Assembly: GCF_029227915.1 (NCBI RefSeq)
Contig: NC_079887.1
Span: forward strand, 868,001-932,000
Direction: 5' to 3'
Length of the DNA stretch: 64,000 bases
Source of the DNA: Hydractinia symbiolongicarpus
Lineage: Eukaryota; Cnidaria; Hydrozoa; Anthoathecata; Hydractiniidae
Shown here: positions 1 through 11,740 of the stretch, one piece after another
Layout: each line of letters begins with the position of its first letter
How positions within the stretch are numbered: position 1 is the stretch's first letter
Made by a program: the position numbers and the translations under genes
Notes under the pieces: model-generated
Seen by the model: the letters and a program-made list of their open reading frames with translations, nothing else
What the model was told of the DNA's origin: nothing
Database searches by the model: none

Positions 1-1693
1 AAAAAAATAATTTAAAAAATCGTTTGGGAAATGAGTTTACTCCCTGGGTACTTTCTTTGTATACTTTTGACTATACCGGCCGAGTCCAGGATTTACGGGA
101 AATCGCAGGTTTTCGTTTGCCGGCGATTAAACTTCTTTTATTCATCGTCTCATCAAAAATGAAAACCTTTTTAAAAACTACAAGTCTTATGCGTTTTAGT
201 GGTGAAAAAATAATTTAAAAAATCGTTCTGGAAATGAGTTTACTCACAGGGTACTTTCTTTGTATACGTTCGACTATACGGGCCAAGCCCGGGATTTACG
301 GGAAATCGCGGGTTTTCGTTTTTCGGCTATTAAACCTCTTTCATTAAGCGTCTCATCAAAAATGAAAACATTTTTGAAAACTACAAGTCTCATGCGTTTT
401 AGTGGTGAAAAAAAATTTAAAAAATCGTTCGGGAAATGAGTTTACTTCCTGGGTACTTTCTTTGTATACATTCGACTATACGGGCCAAGCCCCGGATTTA
501 CGGGAAAACGCGGGATTTCGTTTGCCGGCGATTAAACTGCTTTTATTCAGCGTCTCATCAAAAATGAAAACATTTTTGAAAACTACAAGTCTCATGCGTT
601 TTAGTGGTAAAAAAGTAATTTAAAAAATCGTTCGGGAAATGACTTTACTCCGTGGGTACTTTCTTTGTATACTTTTGACTATACAGGCCGAGTCCAGGGT
701 TTACGGAAAATCGCAGGTTTTCGTTTGCCGGCGATTAAACTTCTTTTATTCAGCGTCTCATCAAAAATGAAAACATTTTTGAAAACTACAAGTCTCATGC
801 GTTTAGGGGTGAAAAAATAATACAAAAAATCGTTCGGGAAATGAGTTTACTCCCTGGGTACTTTCTTTGTATACTTTTGACTATACGGGCCAAGCCCGGG
901 ATTTACGGGAAATCGCGGGTTTTCGTTTGTCGGCGATTAAACTTCTTTTATTCAGCGTCTCATCAAAAATGAAAACATTTTTAAAAACTACAAGTCTTAT
1001 GCGTTTTAGTGGTGAAAAAATAATTTAAAAAATCGTTCGGGAAATGAGATTACTCCCTGGGTACTTTCTTTGTATACATTCGACTATACGGGCCAAGCCC
1101 GGGATTTACGGGAAATCGCGGGTTTTCGTTTGCCGGCGATTGAACTTCTTTTATTCAGCGTCTCATCAAAAATGAAAACATTTTTGAAAACTACAAGTCT
1201 CATGCCTTTAGGGGTAAAAAAATAATAAAAAAAATCGTTCGGGAAATGAGTTTACTCCCTGGGTACTTTCTTTGTATACTTTTGACTATACGGGCCAAGC
1301 CCGGGATTTACGGGAAATCGCGGGTTTTCGTTTGCCGGCGATTAAACTTCTTTATTCAGCGTCTCATCAAAAATGAAAACATTTACAAAAACTACAAGTC
1401 TTATGCGTTTTAGTGGTGAAAAAATAATTTAAAAATCGTTCTGGAAATGAGTTTACTCCCTGGGTACTTTCTTTGTATACTTTTGACTATACGGGCCGAG
1501 TCCGGGATTTAGGGAAATAGCAGGTTTTCGTTTGCCGGCGATTAAACTGCTTTTATTCAGCGTCTCATCAAAAATGAAAACATTTTTGAAAACTACAAGT
1601 CTCATGTGTTTTAGTGGTGAAAAAATAATTTAAAAAATCGTTCGGGAAATGAGTTTACTCCCTGGGTACTTTCTTTGTATACTTTTGACTATA

Positions 1694-1706
1694 CGGGCCA
1701 AGCCCG
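1694..1706. other. Perfect short hairpin in monomer core (representative)
   Basis: CGGGC and GCCCG form a perfect 5-bp stem around the loop CAA. The element is followed directly by GGG, giving a CCCGGG hexamer. Many monomers of all three blocks carry it. Other subtypes replace it with GGGCCGAGTCC, GGCCAAGCCCCGG or, in block B, a CTTAGCAGG form, which weaken or abolish the stem. The sequence symmetry is seen directly; any protein binding or extrusion is inference. Confidence 0.7.
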
Positions 1707-1772
1707 GGATTTACGGGAAATCGCGGGTTTTCGTTTGTCGGCGATTAAACTTCTTTTATTCAGCGTCTCATC

Positions 1773-1790
1773 AAAAATGAAAACATTTTT
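1773..1790. other. A/T-rich dyad in each monomer (representative)
   Basis: AAAAATG and CATTTTT form a perfect 7-bp inverted repeat around AAAA. In subtypes with TTTTTGAAAAC after it, the arms extend to 9 bp (TCAAAAATG and CATTTTTGA). Nearly every monomer keeps it. A subtype common in block B, with ATATG and TATTTTT, partly breaks it. It could be a protein-binding dyad or a by-product of A/T runs; the sequence alone does not decide. Confidence 0.65.
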
Positions 1791-1822
1791 AAAAACTACA
1801 AGTCTTATGCGTTTTAGTGGTG

Positions 1823-1841
1823 AAAAAATAATTTAAAAAAT
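1823..1841. other. All-A/T linker between monomers (representative)
   Basis: Nineteen consecutive A/T bases join one monomer to the next. The same tract recurs every 202-203 bp through most of the window, with small changes in A-run length. Its TAA closes the long open frame of the monomer. Rigid A/T tracts tend to exclude nucleosomes, so a linker role is plausible but inferred. Confidence 0.7.
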
Positions 1842-4800
1842 CGTTCGGGAAATGACATTACTCCCTGGGTACTTTCTTTGTATACATTCGACTATACGGG
1901 CCAAGCCCGGGATTTACGGGAAATCGCGGGTTTTCGTTTGCCGGCGATTGAACTTCTTTTATTCAGCGTCTCATCAAAAATGAAAACATTTTTGAAAACT
2001 ACAAGTCTTATGCGTTTAGGGGTAAAAAAATAATAAAAAAAATCGTTCGGGAAATGAGTTTACTCCCTGGGTACTTTCTTTGTATACTTTTGACTATACG
2101 GGCCAAGCCCGGGATTTACGGGAAATCGCGGGTTTTCGTTTGCCGGCGATTAAACTTCTTTATTCAGCGTCTCATCAAAAATGAAAACATTTGCAAAAAC
2201 TACAAGTCTTATGCGTTTTAGTGGTGAAAAAATAATTTAAAAATCGTTCTGGAAATGAGTTTACTCCCTGGGTACTTTCTTTGTATACTTTTGACTATAC
2301 GGGCCGAGTCCGGGATTTAGGGAAATAGCAGGTTTTCGTTTGCCGGCGATTAAACTGCTTTTATTCAGCGTCTCATCAAAAATGAAAACATTTTTGAAAA
2401 CTACAAGTCTCATGTGTTTTAGTGGTGAAAAAATAATTTAAAAAATCGTTCGGGAAATGAGTTTACTCCCTGGGTACTTTCTTTGTATACTTTTGACTAT
2501 ACGGGCCAAGCCTGGGATTTACGGGAAATCGCGGGTTTTCGTTTGTCGGCGATTACACTTCTTTTATTCAGCGTCTCATCAAAAATGAAAACATTTTTAA
2601 AAACTACAAGTCTTATGCGTTTTAGTGGTGAAAAAATAATTTAAAAAATCGTTCGGGAAATGAGATTACTCCCTGGGTACTTTCTTTGTATACATACGAC
2701 TATACGGGCCAAGCCCGGGATTTACGGGAAATCGCGGGTTTTCGTTTGCCGGCGATTGAACTTCTTTTATTCAGCGTCTCATCAAAAATGAAAACATTTT
2801 TGAAAACTGCAAGTCTCATGCGTTTAGGGGTAAAAAAATAATAAAAAAATCGTTCGGGAAATGAGTTTACTCCCTGGGTACTTTCTTTGTATACTTTTGA
2901 CTATACGGGCCAAGCCCGGGATTTACGGGAAATCGCGGGTTTTCGTTTGCCGGCGATTAAACTTCTTTATTCAGCGTCTCATCAAAAATGAAAACATTTT
3001 CAAAAACTACAAGTCTTATGCGTTTTAGTGGTGAAGAAATAATTTAAAAAATCGTTCGGGAAATGAGTTTACTCCCTGGGTACTTTCTTTGTATACTTTT
3101 GACTATACGGGCCAAGCCGGGATTTACGGGAAATCGCGGGTTTTCGTTTGCCGGCGATTAAACTTCTTTTATTCAGCGTCTCATCAAAAATGAAAACATT
3201 TTTAAAAACTACAAGTCTTATGCGTTTTAGTGGTGAAAAAATAATTTAAAAAATCGTTCTGGAAATGAGTTTACTCCCTGGGTACTTTCTTTGTATACTT
3301 TTGACTATACGGGCCGAGTCCGGGATTTAGGGAAATAGCAGGTTTTCGTTTGCCGGCGATTAAACTGCTTTTATTCAGCGTCTCATCAAAAATGAAAACA
3401 TTTTTGAAAACTACAAGTCTCATGCGTTTTAGTGGTGAAAAAATAATTTAAAAAATCGTTTGGGAAATGAGTTTACTCCCTGGGTACTTTCTTTGTATAC
3501 TTTTGACTATACGGGCCGAGTCCAGGATTTACGGGAAATCGCAGGTTTTCGTTTGCCGGCGATTAAACTTCTTTTATTCATCGTCTCATCAAAAATGAAA
3601 ACATTTTTAAAAACTACAAGTCTTATGCGTTTTAGTGGTGAAAAAATAATTTAAAAAATCGTTCTGGAAATGAGTTTACTCCCTGGGTACTTTCTTTGTA
3701 TACTTTTGACTATACGGGCCGAGTCCGGGATTTAGGGAAATAGCAGGTTTTCGTTTGCCGGCGATTAAACTGCTTTTATTCAGCGTCTCATCAAAAATGA
3801 AAACATTTTTGAAAACTACAAGTCTCATGCGTTTTAGTGGTGAAAAAATAATTTAAAAAATCGTTTGGGAAATGAGTTTACTCCCTGGGTACTTTCTTTG
3901 TATACTTTTGACTATACGGGCCGAGTCCAGGATTTACGGGAAATCGCAGGTTTTCGTTTGCCGGCGATTAAACTTCTTTTATTCATCGTCTCATCAAAAA
4001 TAAAAACCTTTTTAAAAACTACAAGTCTTATGCGTTTTAGTGGTGAAAAAATAATTTAAAAAATCGTTCTGGAAATGAGTTTACTCACAGGGTACTTTCT
4101 TTGTATACGTTCGACTATACGGGCCAAGCCCGGGATTTACGGGAAATCGCGGGTTTTCGTTTTTCGGCTATTAAACCTCTTTCATTAAGCGTCTCATCAA
4201 AAATGAAAACATTTTTGAAAACTAAAAGTCTCATGCGTTTTAGTGGTGAAAAAAAATTTAAAAAATCGTTCGGGAAATGAGTTTACTTCCTGGGTACTTT
4301 CTTTGTATACATTCGACTATACGGGCCAAGCCCCGGATTAACGGGAAAACGCGGGATTTCGTTTGCCGGCGATTAAACTGCTTTTATTCAGCGTCTCATC
4401 AAAAATGAAAACATTTTTGAAAACTACAAGTCTCATGCGTTTTAGTGGTAAAAAAGTAATTTAAAAAATCGTTCGGGAAATGACTTTACTCCGTGGGTAC
4501 TTTCTTTGTATACTTTTGACTATACAGGCCGAGTCCAGGGTTTACGGAAAATCGCAGGTTTTCGTTTGCCGGCGATTAAACTTCTTTTATTCAGCGTCTC
4601 ATCAAAAATGAAAACATTTTTGAAAACTACAAGTCTCATGCGTTTAGGGGTAAAAAAATAATACAAAAAATCGTTCGGGAAATGAGTTTACTCCCTGGGT
4701 ACTTTCTTTGTATACTTTTGACTATACGGGCCAAGCCCGGGATTTACGGGAAATCGCGGGTTTTCGTTTGTCGGCGATTAAACTTCTTTTATTCAGCGTC

Positions 4801-7289
4801 TCATCAAAAATGAAAACATTTTTAAAAACTACAAGTCTTATGCGTTTTAGTGGTGAAAAAATAATTTAAAAAATCGTTCGGGAAATGAGATTACTCCCTG
4901 GGTACTTTCTTTGTATACATTCGACTATACGGGCCAAGCCCGGGATTTACGGGAAATCGCGGGTTTTCGTTTGCCGGCGATTGAACTTCTTTTATTCAGC
5001 GTCTCATCAAAAATGAAAACATTTTTGAAAACTACAAGTCTCATGCCTTTAGGGGTAAAAAAATAATAAAAAAAATCGTTCGGGAAATGAGTTTACTCCC
5101 TGGGTACTTTATTTGTATACTTTTGACTATACGGGCCAAGCCCGGGATTTACGGGAAATCGCGGGTTTTCGTTTGCCGGCGATTAAACTTCTTTATTCAG
5201 CGTCTCATCAAAAATGAAAACATTTACAAAAACTACAAGTCTTATGCGTTTTAGTGGTGAAAAAATAATTTAAAAAATCGTTTGGGAAATGAGTTTACTC
5301 CCTGGGTACTTTCTTTGTATACTTTTGACTATACCGGCCGAGTCCAGGATTTACGGGAAATCGCAGGTTTTCGTTTGCCGGCGATTAAACTTCTTTTATT
5401 CATCGTCTCATCAAAAATGAAAACCTTTTTAAAAACTACAAGTCTTATGCGTTTTAGTGGTGAAAAAATAATTTAAAAAATCGTTCTGGAAATGAGTTTA
5501 CTCACAGGGTACTTTCTTTGTATACGTTCGACTATACGGGCCAAGCCCGGGATTTACGGGAAATCGCGGGTTTTCGTTTTTCGGCTATTAAACCTCTTTC
5601 ATTAAGCGTCTCATCAAAAATGAAAACATTTTTGAAAACTACAAGTCTCATGCGTTTTAGTGGTGAAAAAAAATTTAAAAAATCGTTCGGGAAATGAGTT
5701 TACTTCCTGGGTACTTTCTTTGTATACATTCGACTATACGGGCCAAGCCCCGGATTTACGGGAAAACGCGGGATTTCGTTTGCCGGCGATTAAACTGCTT
5801 TTATTCAGCGTCTCATCAAAAATGAAAACATTTTTGAAAACTACAAGTCTCATGCGTTTTAGTGGTAAAAAAGTAATTTAAAAAATCGTTCGGGAAATGA
5901 CTTTACTCCGTGGGTACTTTCTTTGTATACTTTTGACTATACAGGCCGAGTCCAGGGTTTACGGAAAATCGCAGGTTTTCGTTTGCCGGCGATTAAACTT
6001 CTTTTATTCAGCGTCTCATCAAAAATGAAAACATTTTTGAAAACTACAAGTCTCATGCGTTTAGGGGTGAAAAAATAATACAAAAAATCGTTCGGGAAAT
6101 GAGTTTACTCCCTGGGTACTTTCTTTGTATACTTTTGACTATACGGGCCAAGCCCGGGATTTACGGGAAATCGCGGGTTTTCGTTTGTCGGCGATTAAAC
6201 TTCTTTTATTCAGCGTCTCATCAAAAATGAAAACATTTTTAAAAACTACAAGTCTTATGCGTTTTAGTGGTGAAAAAATAATTTAAAAAATCGTTCGGGA
6301 AATGAGATTACTCCCTGGGTACTTTCTTTGTATACATTCGACTATACGGGCCAAGCCCGGGATTTACGGGAAATCGCGGGTTTTCGTTTGCCGGCGATTG
6401 AACTTCTTTTATTCAGCGTCTCATCAAAAATGAAAACATTTTTGAAAACTACAAGTCTCATGCCTTTAGGGGTAAAAAAATAATAAAAAAAATCGTTCGG
6501 GAAATGAGTTTACTCCCTGGGTACTTTCTTTGTATACTTTTGACTATACGGGCCAAGCCCGGGATTTACGGGAAATCGCGGGTTTTCGTTTGCCGGCGAT
6601 TAAACTTCTTTATTCAGCGTCTCATCAAAAATGAAAACATTTACAAAAACTACAAGTCTTATGCGTTTTAGTGGTGAAAAAATAATTTAAAAATCGTTCT
6701 GGAAATGAGTTTACTCCCTGGGTACTTTCTTTGTATACTTTTGACTATACGGGCCGAGTCCGGGATTTAGGGAAATAGCAGGTTTTCGTTTGCCGGCGAT
6801 TAAACTGCTTTTATTCAGCGTCTCATCAAAAATGAAAACATTTTTGAAAACTACAAGTCTCATGTGTTTTAGTGGTGAAAAAATAATTTAAAAAATCGTT
6901 CGGGAAATGAGTTTACTCCCTGGGTACTTTCTTTGTATACTTTTGACTATACGGGCCAAGCCCGGGATTTACGGGAAATCGCGGGTTTTCGTTTGTCGGC
7001 GATTAAACTTCTTTTATTCAGCGTCTCATCAAAAATGAAAACATTTTTAAAAACTACAAGTCTTATGCGTTTTAGTGGTGAAAAAATAATTTAAAAAATC
7101 GTTCGGGAAATGACATTACTCCCTGGGTACTTTCTTTGTATACATTCGACTATACGGGCCAAGCCCGGGATTTACGGGAAATCGCGGGTTTTCGTTTGCC
7201 GGCGATTGAACTTCTTTTATTCAGCGTCTCATCAAAAATGAAAACATTTTTGAAAACTACAAGTCTTATGCGTTTAGGGGTAAAAAAAT

Positions 7290-7500
7290 AATAAAAAAAA
7301 TCGTTCGGAAATGAGTTTACTCCCTGGGTACTTTCTTTGTATACTTTTGACTATACGGGCCGAGTCCGGGATTTAGGGAAATAGCAGGTTTTCGTTTGCC
7401 GGCGATTAAACTGCTTTTATTCAGCGTCTCATCAAAAATGAAAACATTTTTGAAAACTACAAGTCTCATGTGTTTTAGTGGTGAAAAAATAATTTAAAAA
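7290..7500 (+). repeat. Hybrid monomer marking loss of one repeat
   Basis: The left part has the A-rich TAATAAAAAA entry of one subtype and a private TTCGGAAATG (one G short). The right part has GGGCCGAGTCCGGGATTTAGGG of the next subtype. In copy 1 (about 2040-2440) these are two separate neighbouring monomers. The fusion explains a one-monomer drop in offset. Confidence 0.75.
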
Positions 7501-8708
7501 ATCGTTCGGGAAATGAGTTTACTCCCTGGGTACTTTCTTTGTATACTTTTGACTATACGGGCCAAGCCTGGGATTTACGGGAAATCGCGGGTTTTCGTTT
7601 GTCGGCGATTACACTTCTTTTATTCAGCGTCTCATCAAAAATGAAAACATTTTTAAAAACTACAAGTCTTATGCGTTTTAGTGGTGAAAAAATAATTTAA
7701 AAAATCGTTCGGGAAATGAGATTACTCCCTGGGTACTTTCTTTGTATACATACGACTATACGGGCCAAGCCCGGGATTTACGGGAAATCGCGGGTTTTCG
7801 TTTGCCGGCGATTGAACTTCTTTTATTCAGCGTCTCATCAAAAATGAAAACATTTTTGAAAACTGCAAGTCTCATGCGTTTAGGGGTAAAAAAATAATAA
7901 AAAAATCGTTCGGGAAATGAGTTTACTCCCTGGGTACTTTCTTTGTATACTTTTGACTATACGGGCCAAGCCCGGGATTTACGGGAAATCGCGGGTTTTC
8001 GTTTGCCGGCGATTAAACTTCTTTATTCAGCGTCTCATCAAAAATGAAAACATTTGCAAAAACTACAAGTCTTATGCGTTTTAGTGGTGAAAAAATAATT
8101 TAAAAAATCGTTCGGGAAATGAGTTTACTCCCTGGGTACTTTCTTTGTATACTTTTGACTATACGGGCCAAGCCGGGATTTACGGGAAATCGCGGGTTTT
8201 CGTTTGCCGGCGATTAAACTTCTTTTATTCAGCGTCTCATCAAAAATGAAAACATTTTTAAAAACTACAAGTCTTATGCGTTTTAGTGGTGAAAAAATAA
8301 TTTAAAAAATCGTTCTGGAAATGAGTTTACTCCCTGGGTACTTTCTTTGTATACTTTTGACTATACGGGCCGAGTCCGGGATTTAGGGAAATAGCAGGTT
8401 TTCGTTTGCCGGCGATTAAACTGCTTTTATTCAGCGTCTCATCAAAAATGAAAACATTTTTGAAAACTACAAGTCTCATGCGTTTTAGTGGTGAAAAAAT
8501 AATTTAAAAAATCGTTTGGGAAATGAGTTTACTCCCTGGGTACTTTCTTTGTATACTTTTGACTATACGGGCCGAGTCCAGGATTTACGGGAAATCGCAG
8601 GTTTTCGTTTGCCGGCGATTAAACTTCTTTTATTCATCGTCTCATCAAAAATGAAAACATTTTTAAAAACTACAAGTCTTATGCGTTTTAGTGGTGAAAA
8701 AATAATTT

Positions 8709-8911
8709 AAAAAATCGTTCTGGAAATGAGTTTACTCCCTGGGTACTTTCTTTGTATACTTTTGACTATACGGGCCGAGTCCAGGATTTACGGGAAATCG
8801 CAGGTTTTCGTTTGCCGGCGATTAAACTTCTTTTATTCATCGTCTCATCAAAAATAAAAACCTTTTTAAAAACTACAAGTCTTATGCGTTTTAGTGGTGA
8901 AAAAATAATTT
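8709..8911 (+). repeat. Second hybrid monomer, also losing one repeat
   Basis: It starts with the GTTCTGG entry of one subtype and ends with the GAGTCCAGG, ATTCATCG and AAAAATAAAAACC features of the next. In copy 1 those features sit on separate monomers at about 3660 and 3862. The offset to copy 1 falls from about 5055 to 4854 across it. Confidence 0.75.
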
Positions 8912-10125
8912 AAAAAATCGTTCTGGAAATGAGTTTACTCACAGGGTACTTTCTTTGTATACGTTCGACTATACGGGCCAAGCCCGGGATTTACGGGAAA
9001 TCGCGGGTTTTCGTTTTTCGGCTATTAAACCTCTTTCATTAAGCGTCTCATCAAAAATGAAAACATTTTTGAAAACTACAAGTCTCATGCGTTTTAGTGG
9101 TGAAAAAAAATTTAAAAAATCGTTCGGGAAATGAGTTTACTTCCTGGGTACTTTCTTTGTATACATTCGACTATACGGGCCAAGCCCCGGATTAACGGGA
9201 AAACGCGGGATTTCGTTTGCCGGCGATTAAACTGCTTTTATTCAGCGTCTCATCAAAAATGAAAACATTTTTGAAAACTACAAGTCTCATGCGTTTTAGT
9301 GGTAAAAAAGTAATTTAAAAAATCGTTCGGGAAATGACTTTACTCCGTGGGTACTTTCTTTGTATACTTTTGACTATACAGGCCGAGTCCAGGGTTTACG
9401 GAAAATCGCAGGTTTTCGTTTGCCGGCGATTAAACTTCTTTTATTCAGCGTCTCATCAAAAATGAAAACATTTTTGAAAACTACAAGTCTCATGCGTTTA
9501 GGGGTAAAAAAATAATACAAAAAATCGTTCGGGAAATGAGTTTACTCCCTGGGTACTTTCTTTGTATACTTTTGACTATACGGGCCAAGCCCGGGATTTA
9601 CGGGAAATCGCGGGTTTTCGTTTGTCGGCGATTAAACTTCTTTTATTCAGCGTCTCATCAAAAATGAAAACATTTTTAAAAACTACAAGTCTTATGCGTT
9701 TTAGTGGTGAAAAAATAATTTAAAAAATCGTTCGGGAAATGAGATTACTCCCTGGGTACTTTCTTTGTATACATTCGACTATACGGGCCAAGCCCGGGAT
9801 TTACGGGAAATCGCGGGTTTTCGTTTGCCGGCGATTGAACTTCTTTTATTCAGCGTCTCATCAAAAATGAAAACATTTTTGAAAACTACAAGTCTCATGC
9901 CTTTAGGGGTAAAAAAATAATAAAAAAAATCGTTCGGGAAATGAGTTTACTCCCTGGGTACTTTATTTGTATACTTTTGACTATACGGGCCAAGCCCGGG
10001 ATTTACGGGAAATCGCGGGTTTTCGTTTGCCGGCGATTAAACTTCTTTATTCAGCGTCTCATCAAAAATGAAAACATTTACAAAAACTACAAGTCTTATG
10101 CGTTTTAGTGGTGAAAAAATAATTT

Positions 10126-11740
10126 AAAAATCGTTCTGGAAATGAGTTTACTCCCTGGGTACTTTCTTTGTATACTTTTGACTATACGGGCCGAGTCCGG
10201 GATTTAGGGAAATAGCAGGTTTTCGTTTGCCGGCGATTAAACTGCTTTTATTCAGCGTCTCATCAAAAATGAAAACATTTTTGAAAACTACAAGTCTCAT
10301 GTGTTTTAGTGGTGAAAAAATAATTTAAAAAATCGTTCGGGAAATGAGTTTACTCCCTGGGTACTTTCTTTGTATACTTTTGACTATACGGGCCAAGTCC
10401 GGGATTTACGGGAAATCGCGGGTTTTCGTTTGTCGGCGATTAAACTTCTTTTATTCAGCGTCTCATCAAAAATGAAAACATTTTTAAAAACTACAAGTCT
10501 TATGCGTTTTAGTGGTGAAAAAATAATTTAAAAAATCGTTCGGGAAATGAGATTACTCCCTGGGTACTTTCTTTGTATACATTCGACTATACGGGCCAAG
10601 CCCGGGATTTACGGGAAATCGCGGGTTTTCGTTTGCCGGCGATTGAACTTCTTTTATTCAGCGTCTCATCAAAAATGAAAACATTTTTGAAAACTACAAG
10701 TCTTATGCGTTTAGGGGTAAAAAAATAATAAAAAAAATCGTTCGGGAAATGAGTTTACTCCCTGGGTACTTTCTTTGTATACTTTTGACTATACGGGCCA
10801 AGCCCGGGATTTACGGGAAATCGCGGGTTTTCGTTTGCCGGCGATTAAACTTCTTTATTCAGCGTCTCATCAAAAATGAAAACATTTGCAAAAACTACAA
10901 GTCTTATGCGTTTTAGTGGTAAAAAAATAATTTAAAAATCGTTCTGGAAATGAGTTTACTCCCTGGGTACTTTCTTTGTATACTTTTGACTATACGGGCC
11001 GAGTCCGGGATTTAGGGAAATAGCAGGTTTTCGTTTGCCGGCGATTAAACTGCTTTTATTCAGCGTCTCATCAAAAATGAAAACATTTTTGAAAACTACA
11101 AGTCTCATGTGTTTTAGTGGTGAAAAAATAATTTAAAAAATCGTTCGGGAAATGAGTTTACTCCCTGGGTACTTTCTTTGTATACTTTTGACTATACGGG
11201 CCAAGCCCGGGATTTACGGGAAATCGCGGGTTTTCGTTTGTCGGCGATTAAACTTCTTTTATTCAGCGTCTCATCAAAAATGAAAACATTTTTAAAAACT
11301 ACAAGTCTTATGCGTTTTAGTGGTGAAAAAATAATTTAAAAAATCGTTCGGGAAATGAGATTACTCCCTGGGTACTTTCTTTGTATACATACGACTATAC
11401 GGGCCAAGCCCGGGATTTACGGGAAATCGCGGGTTTTCGTTTGCCGGCGATTGAACTTCTTTTATTCAGCGTCTCATCAAAAATGAAAACATTTTTGAAA
11501 ACTACAAGTCTCATGCGTTTAGGGGTAAAAAAATAATAAAAAAATCGTTCGGGAAATGAGTTTACTCCCTGGGTACTTTCTTTGTATACTTTTGACTATA
11601 CGGGCCAAGCCCGGGATTTACGGGAAATCGCGGGTTTTTGTTTGCCGGCGATTAAACTTCTTTTATTCAGCGTCTCATCAAAAATGAAAACATTTTTAAA
11701 AACTACAAGTCTTATGCGTTTTAGTGGTGAAAAAATAATT
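10126..11740 (+). repeat. 4-monomer higher-order repeat, further two units
   Basis: This is the same four-subtype cycle as at 1431-3044, with GTTCTGG monomers near 10126, 10934 and 11741. The last unit ends in a modified monomer with GGGTTTTTGTTTGCC and the longer CTTCTTTTATTC. It follows directly on the truncated large repeat. Confidence 0.8.

Larger units (their letters stand above)
1632..1834 (+). repeat. Representative 203-bp satellite monomer
   Basis: This copy is close to the consensus and shows the monomer layout. An A/T linker starts it, followed by TCGTTCGGGAAATGAG, ACTCCCTGGGTAC, GTATAC (1677-1682), a hairpin (1694-1706), a CpG-dense stretch ending TCGGCG (GCCGGC in most copies), then CAGCGTCTCATC, an A/T dyad (1773-1790) and TTATGCGTTTTAGTGGTG. 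By hand count the consensus of this type has 35 C and 41 G in 203 bases and 12 CpG. Other copies differ by substitutions and by 1-3 bp indels, mostly in the A runs. The length is close to one nucleosome plus linker, which is usual for satellites, but I do not recognise this family. Confidence 0.93.
1431..3044 (+). repeat. 4-monomer higher-order repeat, two tandem units
   Basis: Four subtypes cycle with a period of 806-808 bp (1431, 2239, 3045). They are a GTTCTGG monomer with ATTTAGGG, a TTTGTCGGCG monomer, a GAGATT or GACATT monomer with GATTGAAC, and a TAATAAAA monomer with the short CTTCTTTATTC. The last three also precede 1431. The same cycle recurs inside copy 2. Confidence 0.85.
1..5258 (+). 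repeat. 26-monomer higher-order repeat, copy 1
   Basis: Subtype order from the left edge: a GTTTGGG type, a CATTAAGCG type, a GCCCCGG type, a GACTTTACTCCGTGG type, then a run in which four subtypes cycle, then a second pass through the GTTTGGG and CATTAAGCG series. The sequence starting at 5259 repeats that starting at 1 with an offset of 5258 bp. The private TATACCGG with ATTCATCG monomer at the start recurs at about 5282. The left edge is cut by the window, so the true unit boundary cannot be set. Confidence 0.85.
5259..10112 (+). repeat. Higher-order repeat copy 2, shortened to 24 monomers
   Basis: This repeats 1-5258 in subtype order but is two monomers shorter. The offset to copy 1 is 5258 up to about 7290, about 5055 after it, and 4854 after about 8710. 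Each step is one monomer and coincides with a hybrid monomer (7290-7500 and 8709-8911). This is the pattern expected from unequal exchange between neighbouring monomers after the large duplication. Confidence 0.82.

Noticed and set aside
1677-1682. GTATAC and GCCGGC palindromes as regulatory sites
   Set aside because: Six-base palindromes are expected by chance and are merely copied with the monomer; nothing marks them as functional.
1728-1745. CENP-B box in TTTCGTTTG(C/T)CGGCG
   Set aside because: It starts with TTCG as the box does, but lacks the required central A and the CGGG at the right spacing. TTCGGGAAATGAG elsewhere in the monomer also fails the CGGG.
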